A stretch of 5,977 nucleotides of DNA from CAZBYL01 sp964496275 (GCA_964496275.1 CAZBYL010000084.1:1-5977); one strand, 5' to 3'; numbered from the stretch's first letter, positions 1 to 5,939 are shown. The notes: generated from the sequence alone by a model not told the origin. Translations and numbers: made by a program.

Positions 1-56
1 GCTTACTTTTATTCTTCTGTTGTCTCTTTGGTAAATATATTCACATGATACGAGCA

Positions 57-243
57 GTTGGCAAGCGATGGCAAGGGCAGGGGCGTTTAACAATAGTTGA
101 GCGATGGTTGAACGATTGTTTTGGGCTTTGGCGAGCGATGGCTGAAAAGCGTTGGCAAACTATTGGCAAACCGTTGGCAAACGATGGCAAGGGCAGAGGT
201 GTTTAGCAATAGTTGAGCGATTGGCTGAAAACCGTTGGTAAAC
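57..243. repeat. Mosaic of imperfect direct repeats in the gene-free left end
   Basis: Positions 57-105 recur at 173-221 with four mismatches in 49 bases (offset 116). A second unit, 133-160, recurs at 215-243 with one inserted base and two mismatches. The order is therefore A, B, A', B', with A' and B' overlapping by seven bases; a stretch of 27 bases (106-132) separates A from B in the first round. The units are built from TTGGCAAAC-like and GAGCGATGG-like words. No mobile-element ends or transposase were seen. It probably belongs to an intergenic repeat family or arose by local duplication; its function is unknown. The rest of 1-337 holds only the hairpin at 303-323 and an AT-rich edge (1-56) in which I see no gene. 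Confidence 0.75.
151..183. repeat. Three tandem 11-bp units
   Basis: GTTGGCAAACT (151-161), ATTGGCAAACC (162-172) and GTTGGCAAACG (173-183) are consecutive 11-bp copies differing at the first and last positions. Related single copies are GTTGGCAAGCG (57-67) and GTTGGTAAACG (234-244). The period is not a multiple of three and is close to one turn of the DNA helix, so it is better explained as a DNA-level repeat than a coding one. Confidence 0.75.
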
Positions 244-302
244 GATGTCTCTAATGCCTTCCACCTTTGTGCGAATCGGATGGTTGTTACACCCAGAAGG
301 CG

Positions 303-323
303 GCGGCGGATGTTTTCCGCCGC
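303..323 (-). terminator. GC-rich hairpin after the transporter gene (probable terminator)
   Basis: GCGGCGGA and TCCGCCGC (303-310 and 316-323) form a perfect 8-bp stem with a five-base loop, starting 14 bases after the transporter stop codon (338-340). It is probably the end of the operon transcript. It lacks a U-run on the minus strand side; the T-rich flank lies on the other side, at 324-340, so as a classical intrinsic terminator it fits the plus strand better. It may act as a 3'-end stability hairpin instead. Confidence 0.4.
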
Positions 324-337
324 TTTGTCTGTTATGT

Positions 338-1723
338 TTACCGTTTGCCGCGAAGAAACATTCCGGCCGCAACGCATAGGGCTGAGACTGCCAGACCTGC
401 GAAAAGGGGTTCTCCCGGCAGTCCCGAGAAGGACCATATAAGCATTCCTATGAGTCCTCCGACGGATGCTGCAAGAGCGCATTTGGGTGATACCGTTCCG
501 GGGCGCAGTACGGCGAATATGAAGGGAATTAGGGTTCCCGCTCCGCGCAGTCCCATGCTCATGTAGCTCCACTCAAGTATCATTGCTCCCGAGCCGCCTA
601 CTCCCGCTGCTGCGGCTGCTGCCACAATTACGATGACGAGCCCTCTCTGTATGGACGTTTCGTGACCTGCGTACCTCTTCATCAATTTTTCGGGGACGAG
701 GTTTTTCACTATATTTGTGGATATTCCGAGTACCAAACCGGCGGCGCAGCCGATTACCGTGATAAGTATGCCGCCCCATATTATCCCTGCCGGAAGCGGG
801 GGAAATGAGTCCATTATGAACCACGGCAGAACTTTGCTCGGCTCCATCTCTATCCCTCTTGCCCTTACAGAAAGTCCTATCCATATCCCGAGCAGTCCCA
901 TGGGCGGCATCAGTATTGCTGAAGCAAAGGCCCCTTTTCTTGCCGTTGCCGCGTCTTTTGCCGAAAGAAATGACTGTATGTATATCTGGGTTGTGAATAC
1001 GCCTGCGACCATTGCTGCGAAATATCCGAGTTCGGGTGTGAATCCCTGTGAAAATGGGTTGAGCCATGGGTGGAACGAAAGTGTTCCAGCGACTTTTGTG
1101 AAAGTTCCGCCTTTTAGGACTGCGGCAGTGAAGCAGGAAATCAGAACGATGTAGAGCAATATGATTTTTGCTTCGCTTAGTTTGCTGTAGCTTTTGAGCC
1201 CGCCCGCCGCGATAAAGCCGAGAATGGATACTGACGCCAAAAGCGCCGCGCCCGCCGCCGAAAGGGGAAAAATGCCCCTAAGCATGGCGATGCAGGAGAG
1301 AAACTGTGCGCAGATTGATATGAATGTTCCGAGCGAAGCCGATACTGTTGCTGTCAAAGCTACGGCGCGGCCGCAGAAGCTATCCGCACCGCCGTAGCTT
1401 TTTGCAAGGTAGTCCGCGACAGTGGTAATTCCCGAGTTGCGCAGGGGTGCGGCAAACTTGAGGCCTAGCAGAAGGCATGCTGTGCCTGCTCCGAGAGTGA
1501 ACCAACATGCCGTAAGCCCATAGGTGTAGGCCATCTGCACTGTCCCTACCGTGGAGGCTCCGCCTACAAGCGCGCCTAAAAGTATGCCTGTGACTCCGGC
1601 CGCGGAAGATTTTCGCCCCCCCAAAGCATAGTCCGAGGGGGATGATGTTTTTGCGCCGATAAGTGTTCCCGCTATTATGAAAGCTCCCAGTGTGAGCCCT
1701 GCCGCCGCGTAAAATATAAACAT
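338..1723 (-). CDS. Sodium:solute symporter (SSS family) permease
   Basis: This 461-residue, very hydrophobic protein has about 13 predicted membrane segments (for example near 3-22, 43-65, 72-92, 121-147, 155-173, 186-203, 232-250, 265-285, 314-336, 361-376, 395-407, 415-434 and 438-457). Family hallmarks are DYALGGRKSS (31-40) after the first segment, TTVADYLAKSYGG (100-112), GGLKSYSKLSEAK (174-186), the QSFLSAKDAATARKG stretch (250-264), and GISTNIV (333-339), where Ser335/Thr336 may contribute to a sodium site as in LeuT-fold carriers. The SSS family takes up sugars, amino acids, organic acids, vitamins and urea; substrate cannot be read from sequence. Position after speB suggests a link to arginine, agmatine, polyamine or urea movement, which is inference only. 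An in-frame stop six codons upstream limits the start to this ATG or a later codon. No good Shine-Dalgarno sequence is present. Length is slightly short for the family (usually 470-550), but the ends look intact. Confidence 0.85.
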   Translation of the reverse strand: MFIFYAAAGLTLGAFIIAGTLIGAKTSSPSDYALGGRKSSAAGVTGILLGALVGGASTVGTVQMAYTYGLTACWFTLGAGTACLLLGLKFAAPLRNSGITTVADYLAKSYGGADSFCGRAVALTATVSASLGTFISICAQFLSCIAMLRGIFPLSAAGAALLASVSILGFIAAGGLKSYSKLSEAKIILLYIVLISCFTAAVLKGGTFTKVAGTLSFHPWLNPFSQGFTPELGYFAAMVAGVFTTQIYIQSFLSAKDAATARKGAFASAILMPPMGLLGIWIGLSVRARGIEMEPSKVLPWFIMDSFPPLPAGIIWGGILITVIGCAAGLVLGISTNIVKNLVPEKLMKRYAGHETSIQRGLVIVIVAAAAAAGVGGSGAMILEWSYMSMGLRGAGTLIPFIFAVLRPGTVSPKCALAASVGGLIGMLIWSFSGLPGEPLFAGLAVSALCVAAGMFLRGKR

Positions 1724-1724
1724 G

Positions 1725-1744
1725 GAATAATCACTGCCTTATTC
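1725..1744 (-). repeat. AT-rich inverted repeat at the transporter start codon
   Basis: GAATAA and TTATTC (arms 1725-1730 and 1739-1744) are perfect 6-bp inverted arms around an 8-base loop, ending one base before the transporter ATG where a Shine-Dalgarno sequence would be expected. A near-palindrome, CAATAATATTG (1744-1754), adjoins it. It could be an operator or a weak initiation-region hairpin. The AT-rich composition makes chance likely. Confidence 0.25.
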
Positions 1745-1787
1745 AATAATATTGCGCGTTTATAAAAATAGACGGCGCACGACAGCA

Positions 1788-1815
1788 ATGTTACTACTTT
1801 CCGCGCAGGGGTCAA
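1788..1815 (-). promoter_or_regulatory. Candidate promoter upstream of the SSS transporter gene
   Basis: On the minus strand TTGACC (1810-1815, five of six to consensus) is followed after 16 bases by TAACAT (1788-1793, four of six). A second possible pair, TTGCTG then TATAAA after 18 bases, lies slightly downstream. Either would let the transporter be transcribed separately from the spe genes. No convincing terminator separates speB from this point, so read-through from the operon is also possible. Confidence 0.35.
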
Positions 1816-1828
1816 CAACAGCGGCGCG

Positions 1829-2692
1829 TCAGTTTGATGTTTTTGCGAGCGTGAGCAGCAATTCCCTTATAACTTTACAGGCTGTTATTGTCGATACTCC
1901 GCTTGTGTCGTAGTGCGGAGCAAGCTCATTGACATCACACGCCGCTATATTAACTCCGCTCATTTTGTGTACGGCTGATATCAATTCAACAAATGAGATG
2001 CCGCCGGGCTCAGGTGTGCCTGTGCCGGGGAATATAGACGGGTCAAGCACGTCTAAGTCTATTGTCAGGTAGACGGGAGCGTCTCCTATCTCTTTTAGTC
2101 TGTCCGCGAGTGTGCGCGTGTCATATTTGTTCTGAAAAGCGTGCTCTTCCGCCCAGATATCCTCTTCTCTTGTCATGGAGCGTATTCCGAATTGGTATAC
2201 GCTTTTATCCTCCAACAATTCTGCACATCTTCTTATGACAGTGGCGTGAGAGAGCTCTTCTCCCATGTAATCGCCGCGCAGGTCGGCGTGTGCGTCAAAG
2301 TGGATGATCTTGAGTCCGCTGTACTTCTTTGCTGCGGCGCGAACCGCTCCCAGCGTAACGAGGTGTTCTCCTCCGAGCATGAAAGGAATCTTGCCGTCAG
2401 AGATGATGGTGTCCGTGCTCTCTTCTATTATTTCGAGAACGGCTTTAGTGTTTCCGAACGGCAGATCCAAGTCTCCCATATCGAAAACAGAAATATCTTC
2501 CAAATCTTTTTTGAGATAAGGCGAGTATGTCTCTATGCCGAAAGATTCCGTGCGTATGGCGTTCGGTGCGAAACGCGAACCGGGGCGATAGCTGCATGTT
2601 CCGTCAAAGGGAGCGCCGAAGAGGACGAAGTCCGCTTCGGCGTATTCCGCTTCACATGCCATAAAAGCAAGCTGCGTACCTTTTTTATTCAT
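1829..2692 (-). CDS. speB: Agmatinase (agmatine ureohydrolase), arginase superfamily
   Basis: This 287-residue binuclear manganese hydrolase converts agmatine to putrescine and urea. All expected metal ligands are present: His110 in GGEHLVT, Asp133, His135 and Asp137 in DAHAD, and Asp212 and Asp214 in DLDVLDP. PGTGTPEPGG (222-231) is the agmatinase-type substrate loop, and SYRPGSRFAPNAIR near residues 34-47 matches the family's N-terminal block. Length agrees with B. subtilis SpeB (290). The start at 2692 was preferred over the longer frame (ATG at 2728, inside speE) because the extra 12 residues do not look family-like and the ATG overlaps the speE stop as ATGAATAA, the same arrangement as speD/speA. 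No clear Shine-Dalgarno sequence precedes it, so coupling to speE translation is likely. It could instead act on aminopropylagmatine, a neighbouring activity in the same fold. Confidence 0.94.
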   Translation of the reverse strand: MNKKGTQLAFMACEAEYAEADFVLFGAPFDGTCSYRPGSRFAPNAIRTESFGIETYSPYLKKDLEDISVFDMGDLDLPFGNTKAVLEIIEESTDTIISDGKIPFMLGGEHLVTLGAVRAAAKKYSGLKIIHFDAHADLRGDYMGEELSHATVIRRCAELLEDKSVYQFGIRSMTREEDIWAEEHAFQNKYDTRTLADRLKEIGDAPVYLTIDLDVLDPSIFPGTGTPEPGGISFVELISAVHKMSGVNIAACDVNELAPHYDTSGVSTITACKVIRELLLTLAKTSN

Positions 2693-3545
2693 TGCCGAGC
2701 AATTCTTTGACGTAGTTCGGAATCGCAAAGCAGCCTTTGTGCAGCTCCGTGTTGTAGTATCTTGTCTTTATGCCGAGGGCGTTCCACTTTTCCGCGTTCA
2801 AATCGGAGATGGGGTCTATTCTCTTTGACGCAAAGCCGAAGAGCCAATGCCCCGACGGGTATGTGGGAATGTGAGCCTGATATACCTTTGCGACGGGGAA
2901 GAGCTCAACTATCCTGTCGTGAGCGCGCTTCATGGATTTCGCATAGCTCTCGTAGTAGGGGCACTCATGCTGGTTCACCAGGATTCCGTCCTCCGTGAGA
3001 GCCTTGTAGCAGTTGCCGTAGAATTCCTTTGTAAAAAGTCCCTCGCCCGGGCCGAACGGGTCTGTGCTGTCTACGATTATAAGGTCATACTCGTTTACCT
3101 TATCGCGCACGAACTTGAGTCCGTCCTCAAAATAGAGGCTGACTCTTGCGTCGCCGAGCTTCGATGCCGTCTGAGGGATAAATTCCTGACATGCGCGCAC
3201 GACCATCTCGTCTATCTCCACCATGTCTATCTTCTCGATTGAGGCATAGCGTGTCAGTTCGCGCACCGTGCCTCCGTCTCCCGCTCCTATTACCAGCACC
3301 TTTTTGATTGCGGGATTTGCAGCCATCGGAATGTGGACTATCATATCGTGGTAAATAAACTCGTCCTTCTCCGTCACCATCATAAGCCCGTCCAATGTGA
3401 GGAAGCGTCCGAACTCCTTTGATTCAAAAATATCGATGCGCTGAAAATCGCTTCTTGCCGAATAGAGCTGCTTATCCACTCTTATTGAAAATCTTGTATC
3501 TTCGCTGTGCTCTTCCGTGTACCAAAATTCCATCTTCATATCCAT
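2685..3545 (-). CDS. speE: Spermidine synthase (polyamine aminopropyltransferase)
   Basis: This 286-residue soluble enzyme transfers the aminopropyl group of decarboxylated SAM to putrescine, giving spermidine and methylthioadenosine. The small N-terminal beta domain ends around LDG (51-53), followed by DEFIYHDM (61-68). The Rossmann domain shows GAGDGG (87-92) for the nucleoside donor, the acidic strand end MVEID (108-112), EDGLKF (140-145), and VDSTDP (158-163), whose Asp159 should be the catalytic base. The C-terminal signature IPTYPSGHW (226-234) is typical of spermidine synthases. Length is usual for the bacterial family (about 275-290). It starts three bases after the speA stop with its own GGAGG site, and its end overlaps speB by 8 nt. 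The acceptor could also be agmatine, giving aminopropylagmatine for the adjacent ureohydrolase; the sequence alone does not settle this. Confidence 0.95.
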   Translation of the reverse strand: MDMKMEFWYTEEHSEDTRFSIRVDKQLYSARSDFQRIDIFESKEFGRFLTLDGLMMVTEKDEFIYHDMIVHIPMAANPAIKKVLVIGAGDGGTVRELTRYASIEKIDMVEIDEMVVRACQEFIPQTASKLGDARVSLYFEDGLKFVRDKVNEYDLIIVDSTDPFGPGEGLFTKEFYGNCYKALTEDGILVNQHECPYYESYAKSMKRAHDRIVELFPVAKVYQAHIPTYPSGHWLFGFASKRIDPISDLNAEKWNALGIKTRYYNTELHKGCFAIPNYVKELLGNE

Positions 3546-3548
3546 CTT

Positions 3549-4994
3549 CTATTCCTCCACTACCTCGATATTTTTCATGTCCATGTCTTTAGTGCCTGTC
3601 ATGACACAGCCCTTTTCCTTCGCATATCTGACATAGTCTATAATTTCCGCTGTTATCCGTTCTCCCGGCGCCAAAATGGGAATTCCCGGCGGATATGCCA
3701 TCACAAGCTCCGCGCTTATGAGCCCCGCGCTTTCCCTTATGGCCGTGCTCCGTTTGTCAGCATAAAAGGCTTTTCTCGGCGACATTGCCACAATAGGGTC
3801 TATATACTCATGGTCCAGCATATTCATAGGTTCCTTTGCGAATCTGCGCTTAATTTCCGACAGAGCACCGAGCAGCCTTTCGATTTCCAGCTCTCTGTCT
3901 CCGACGGATATTATCGCGAGAATGTTGCCTATATCTCCGAATTCTATCTGTATGCCGAACTCGTCTCTCAGAATGTCATACACCTCTATGCCGGCAAGTC
4001 CGACAGCTCTTGTGTGTATACTCAGCTTTGTCTCGTCAAAACCGTAAACAGTACTGCCGTTTATGATGTCTCTGCCGAAAGCGTGGAAACCTCCCAGCTT
4101 ATTCACCTCTTGCCGCGCATAGCCCGCGAGAGAGAGAACCTTTGAAAAAATTTCGCGCCCGTTTATGCTGAGGTTCTTTCTCGCGATATCCAAAGATGCC
4201 ATGAGAAGGTAGCTCCCGCTTGTGCTCTGCGTGAGGTTTATCGTCTGGCGCATAGCCTCGGCGTCAGCGTTTTTACCCAAAAGGAGAAGAGAACTTTGAG
4301 TGAGCGAGCCTCCCGTTTTGTGTATGCTCACGGCGGACATGTCCGCTCCTGCCTTCATAGCGCAAAGCGGCAGTCCGTCTCCGAAATAGAGGTGAGTGCC
4401 GTGAGCTTCGTCCACGAGCGCATACATACCGGCTCTGTGCGCGATTTTCACAAGCTCCGCCAAGTCACTGCAAACACCGTAGTATGTGGGGTTGTTTATA
4501 AAGACGGCCTTCGCATCGGGGTTTTCTCTGACTGCCTTTTCCACATCCGCGGCGGACATGCCGAGGCTGATACCGAATTCCGGGTTTACCCCCGGATTTA
4601 CGTAGACAGGCTCCGCTCCGCAAATGACCATCGCGTTGATTGCGCTCTTATGAACATTGCGCGGCATTATTATCTTATCTCCGCTGCGGCATACGGCAAA
4701 AATCATATTCTGAACCGCAGCGGTGGTTCCGTTGAGTATCAAAAAGGCGTGGGAGGCTCCGAATGCTTCCGCCGCAAGCTCTTCCGCTTCCTTAATGACT
4801 CCCGTGGGGTGCGTGAGGTTGTCAAGCGGCTTGCTGGAATTTAGATCCATTGAGACGCACTTTTGCCCGAATGCGTCCACAAGCGCCTTGTGTCCCTTGC
4901 CCTGCTTATGTCCGGGCACGTCAAAAGAAACTATCCTGTTTTTCAGATAGTTCTGCAAAGCGTCGTATATCGGAGTATTTTCCTGTCTATTCAT
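3549..4994 (-). CDS. speA: Arginine decarboxylase, PLP-dependent, Orn/Lys/Arg decarboxylase family
   Basis: This 481-residue protein is a fold-type I PLP decarboxylase of the same size class as Bacillus subtilis SpeA. Visible motifs are PGHKQG (27-32), NGTT (88-91) in the cofactor phosphate region, NVHKS (113-117), the DEAHG block (195-199) whose Asp195 should bind the PLP ring nitrogen, and SIHKTGGSLTQSS (223-235), where Lys226 should form the Schiff base. A C-terminal domain with AYPPGIPI (433-440) follows. The family includes lysine, ornithine and arginine decarboxylases, and residues alone do not separate them here. Arginine is favoured because an agmatinase gene is in the same operon, giving arginine to agmatine to putrescine. 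The start codon lies inside the end of speD (ATGAATAG, 8-nt overlap), and no Shine-Dalgarno sequence precedes it, so translation is probably coupled to speD. The active sites appear intact. Confidence 0.92.
   Translation of the reverse strand: MNRQENTPIYDALQNYLKNRIVSFDVPGHKQGKGHKALVDAFGQKCVSMDLNSSKPLDNLTHPTGVIKEAEELAAEAFGASHAFLILNGTTAAVQNMIFAVCRSGDKIIMPRNVHKSAINAMVICGAEPVYVNPGVNPEFGISLGMSAADVEKAVRENPDAKAVFINNPTYYGVCSDLAELVKIAHRAGMYALVDEAHGTHLYFGDGLPLCAMKAGADMSAVSIHKTGGSLTQSSLLLLGKNADAEAMRQTINLTQSTSGSYLLMASLDIARKNLSINGREIFSKVLSLAGYARQEVNKLGGFHAFGRDIINGSTVYGFDETKLSIHTRAVGLAGIEVYDILRDEFGIQIEFGDIGNILAIISVGDRELEIERLLGALSEIKRRFAKEPMNMLDHEYIDPIVAMSPRKAFYADKRSTAIRESAGLISAELVMAYPPGIPILAPGERITAEIIDYVRYAKEKGCVMTGTKDMDMKNIEVVEE
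3554..3558 (-). promoter_or_regulatory. Shine-Dalgarno site for speE inside the end of speA
   Basis: GGAGG lies eight bases before the speE ATG (3543-3545), within the last codons of speA. It selects the first of three closely spaced in-frame ATGs (codons 1, 3 and 5), because the other two would sit 14 or more bases away. It gives speE independent initiation, unlike speA and speB. Confidence 0.7.
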
Positions 4995-5793
4995 AAATGT
5001 TTTTGCCGTTGAAAATCTCTATCATCTCTCGGCGCAGCTTGCCGCTTATCTCAAGACGTTTTTCGGGACGGAACTCATGAACGTCGTTGTTAAAGAGATA
5101 ATTCTGCAAGTTCAGCTCCTTAATAAGCATCTTCGTGTGGAAGATATTGGACTGATAGACGTTTATATCCTGGGTATCATAGATATCCAATGTTTTGTCG
5201 TCGATGTAGTCCTGTATGGATGTTATAGGGTGATCCAAGAAGCACTTGCGCCCGTCCAGTTCGCGCGTAAATCCGCGAACCCTGTAGTCTATTGTGATGA
5301 TATCGGAGTCAAAGCTCCCTATGAGATAATCGAGAGCGTTAAGCGGCGATATCTGTCCGCACGTAGAAACATCGATATCAACTCGGAATGTTGATATCTC
5401 CTGATTTGGGTGATACTCGGGATAGCTGTGAACAGTGAGGTGGCTCTTGTCGAGGTGTCCGCACACGGTTTCACGCTTTGAAAGGATGTCTATTCCGCAG
5501 TTGCACGATCTGTCCACTATTTCCTCCGCAATGGGCAGCTCGGAAATAAGAATGGTAACACTCGCGCCCTGCGGGTCGTAGTCCTGTTTTGAAATATTAA
5601 GGACATGCGCGCCTATCATGTCCGTGACATCGCAGAGTATTTTTGTCAGCCTCTCTGCGTTGTACTGCTCGTCAATATATGCGACGTACTCGTTTTTTTC
5701 TCTCTCAGTTTTCGCGTAACATACGTCGTAAATATTGAAACTTAGTGTCTTTGTCAGGTTGTTAAACCCATAGAGCTTAATCTTATCGGCCAT
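4987..5793 (-). CDS. speD: S-adenosylmethionine decarboxylase proenzyme, E. coli type
   Basis: This 268-residue protein decarboxylates S-adenosylmethionine to the aminopropyl donor used by spermidine synthase. It resembles E. coli SpeD (264 residues) along its whole length: the N-terminal LYGFNNLTK block (7-15), IYDVCYAKTE (21-30), DYDPQGASVTILISE (71-85), and VDIDVSTCG (138-146). The proenzyme self-cleaves in LDKSH (114-118), so Ser117 should become the pyruvoyl cofactor, and Cys145 matches the family's catalytic cysteine. DYRVRGFTRELDG (169-181) and NIFHTKML (216-223) are also family blocks. The start at 5793 is chosen for its strong ribosome site and its agreement with E. coli; the frame stays open upstream to 5925. 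It is the first gene of the operon, and its end overlaps speA by 8 nt. Oddity: the segment before the cleavage site is a few residues longer than in E. coli and carries Cys97, Cys99 and Cys111. Confidence 0.95.
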   Translation of the reverse strand: MADKIKLYGFNNLTKTLSFNIYDVCYAKTEREKNEYVAYIDEQYNAERLTKILCDVTDMIGAHVLNISKQDYDPQGASVTILISELPIAEEIVDRSCNCGIDILSKRETVCGHLDKSHLTVHSYPEYHPNQEISTFRVDIDVSTCGQISPLNALDYLIGSFDSDIITIDYRVRGFTRELDGRKCFLDHPITSIQDYIDDKTLDIYDTQDINVYQSNIFHTKMLIKELNLQNYLFNNDVHEFRPEKRLEISGKLRREMIEIFNGKNIYE

Positions 5794-5904
5794 CTCAGGC
5801 TCCTTTCCGAAAATGGCCTCCGCTGTGTCAGTCGGTTGTTTGGATATCAAAAAGCGCACCCATATACCCTTTGCCTGCATCGGCAAAAGGGCAGACGACT
5901 GCAC
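5794..5904 (-). promoter_or_regulatory. Structured 5' leader of speD (possible cis-regulatory RNA)
   Basis: The transcript upstream of speD can form several helices. P1 pairs GTGCAGTCG (5896-5904) with CGACTGACAC (5825-5834), nine base pairs with one bulged A. Inside it P2 pairs 5882-5893 with 5865-5875, eleven pairs including one G-U and one bulged U, closing a six-base loop (5876-5881). A weak P3, TTTG/CAAA (5848-5851 with 5839-5842), would complete a three-way junction. The P2 5' strand GCCCTTT (5886-5892) is also complementary to the speD ribosome site AAAGGAGC (5799-5806) with one bulged A, so forming P2 and masking the ribosome site would exclude each other. I do not recognise a known riboswitch class. 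The stretch is also open in frame with speD (ATGs at 5925 and 5880), so a translated N-terminal extension is the competing reading. The pairings were found by eye, without energy or covariation support. Confidence 0.4.
5800..5806 (-). promoter_or_regulatory. Shine-Dalgarno site that fixes the speD start
   Basis: AAAGGAG lies six bases before the ATG at 5791-5793 on the minus strand. It is the strongest ribosome site near the 5' end of this frame and selects this ATG over the in-frame ATGs at 5923-5925 and 5878-5880, neither of which gives a family-like N-terminus. Confidence 0.8.
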
Positions 5905-5910
5905 TTGATA

Positions 5911-5939
5911 ATGATCCCTACTCAATTTGTTTTATTCAA
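5911..5939 (-). promoter_or_regulatory. Candidate promoter of the spe operon
   Basis: Reading the minus strand, TTGAAT (5934-5939, four of six matches to the -35 consensus) is followed after 17 bases by GATCAT (5911-5916, four of six matches to the -10 consensus). A start about seven bases downstream would fall near 5904, exactly where the first stem of the structured speD leader begins. This is the best sigma-70-like pair I could find in the short upstream region, but neither hexamer is strong, and a better promoter could lie beyond the window edge. Confidence 0.35.

Noticed and set aside
45..206. Short plus-strand frame of 53 codons (ATG 45-47, stop 204-206) through the repeats
   Set aside because: It has no Shine-Dalgarno sequence, its Trp/Gln/Arg-rich product reflects the repeat words, and the 11-bp period does not preserve a reading frame.
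57..243. CRISPR array
   Set aside because: The repeats are diverged, overlap one another and have no regular unique spacers, and no cas gene is in the window.
87..572. Open frame of 161 codons on the minus strand crossing the repeats and the transporter 3' end
   Set aside because: It overlaps the transporter in another frame, has no recognisable domain, and its second half simply translates the direct repeats. It is best explained as a chance frame.
1801..1828. Possible terminator between speB and the transporter (CGCGC/GCGCG arms)
   Set aside because: There are only five pairs around a 17-base loop with no U-run on the minus strand, so it is too weak to call.
2141..2710. Plus-strand frame of 189 codons opposite speB
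   Set aside because: It mirrors speB, whose metal-binding motifs are intact; the antisense product shows no recognisable features.
3507..4844. Long plus-strand open frames opposite speA (3507-4145 and 4296-4844)
   Set aside because: They are antisense shadows of a well-conserved gene, with no ribosome sites or family-like sequence of their own.
5906..5916. Fur-box-like word TGATAATGATC in the speD promoter region
   Set aside because: It covers barely two of the hexamer units expected in a Fur site, has no partner arm, and no iron-related gene is present.
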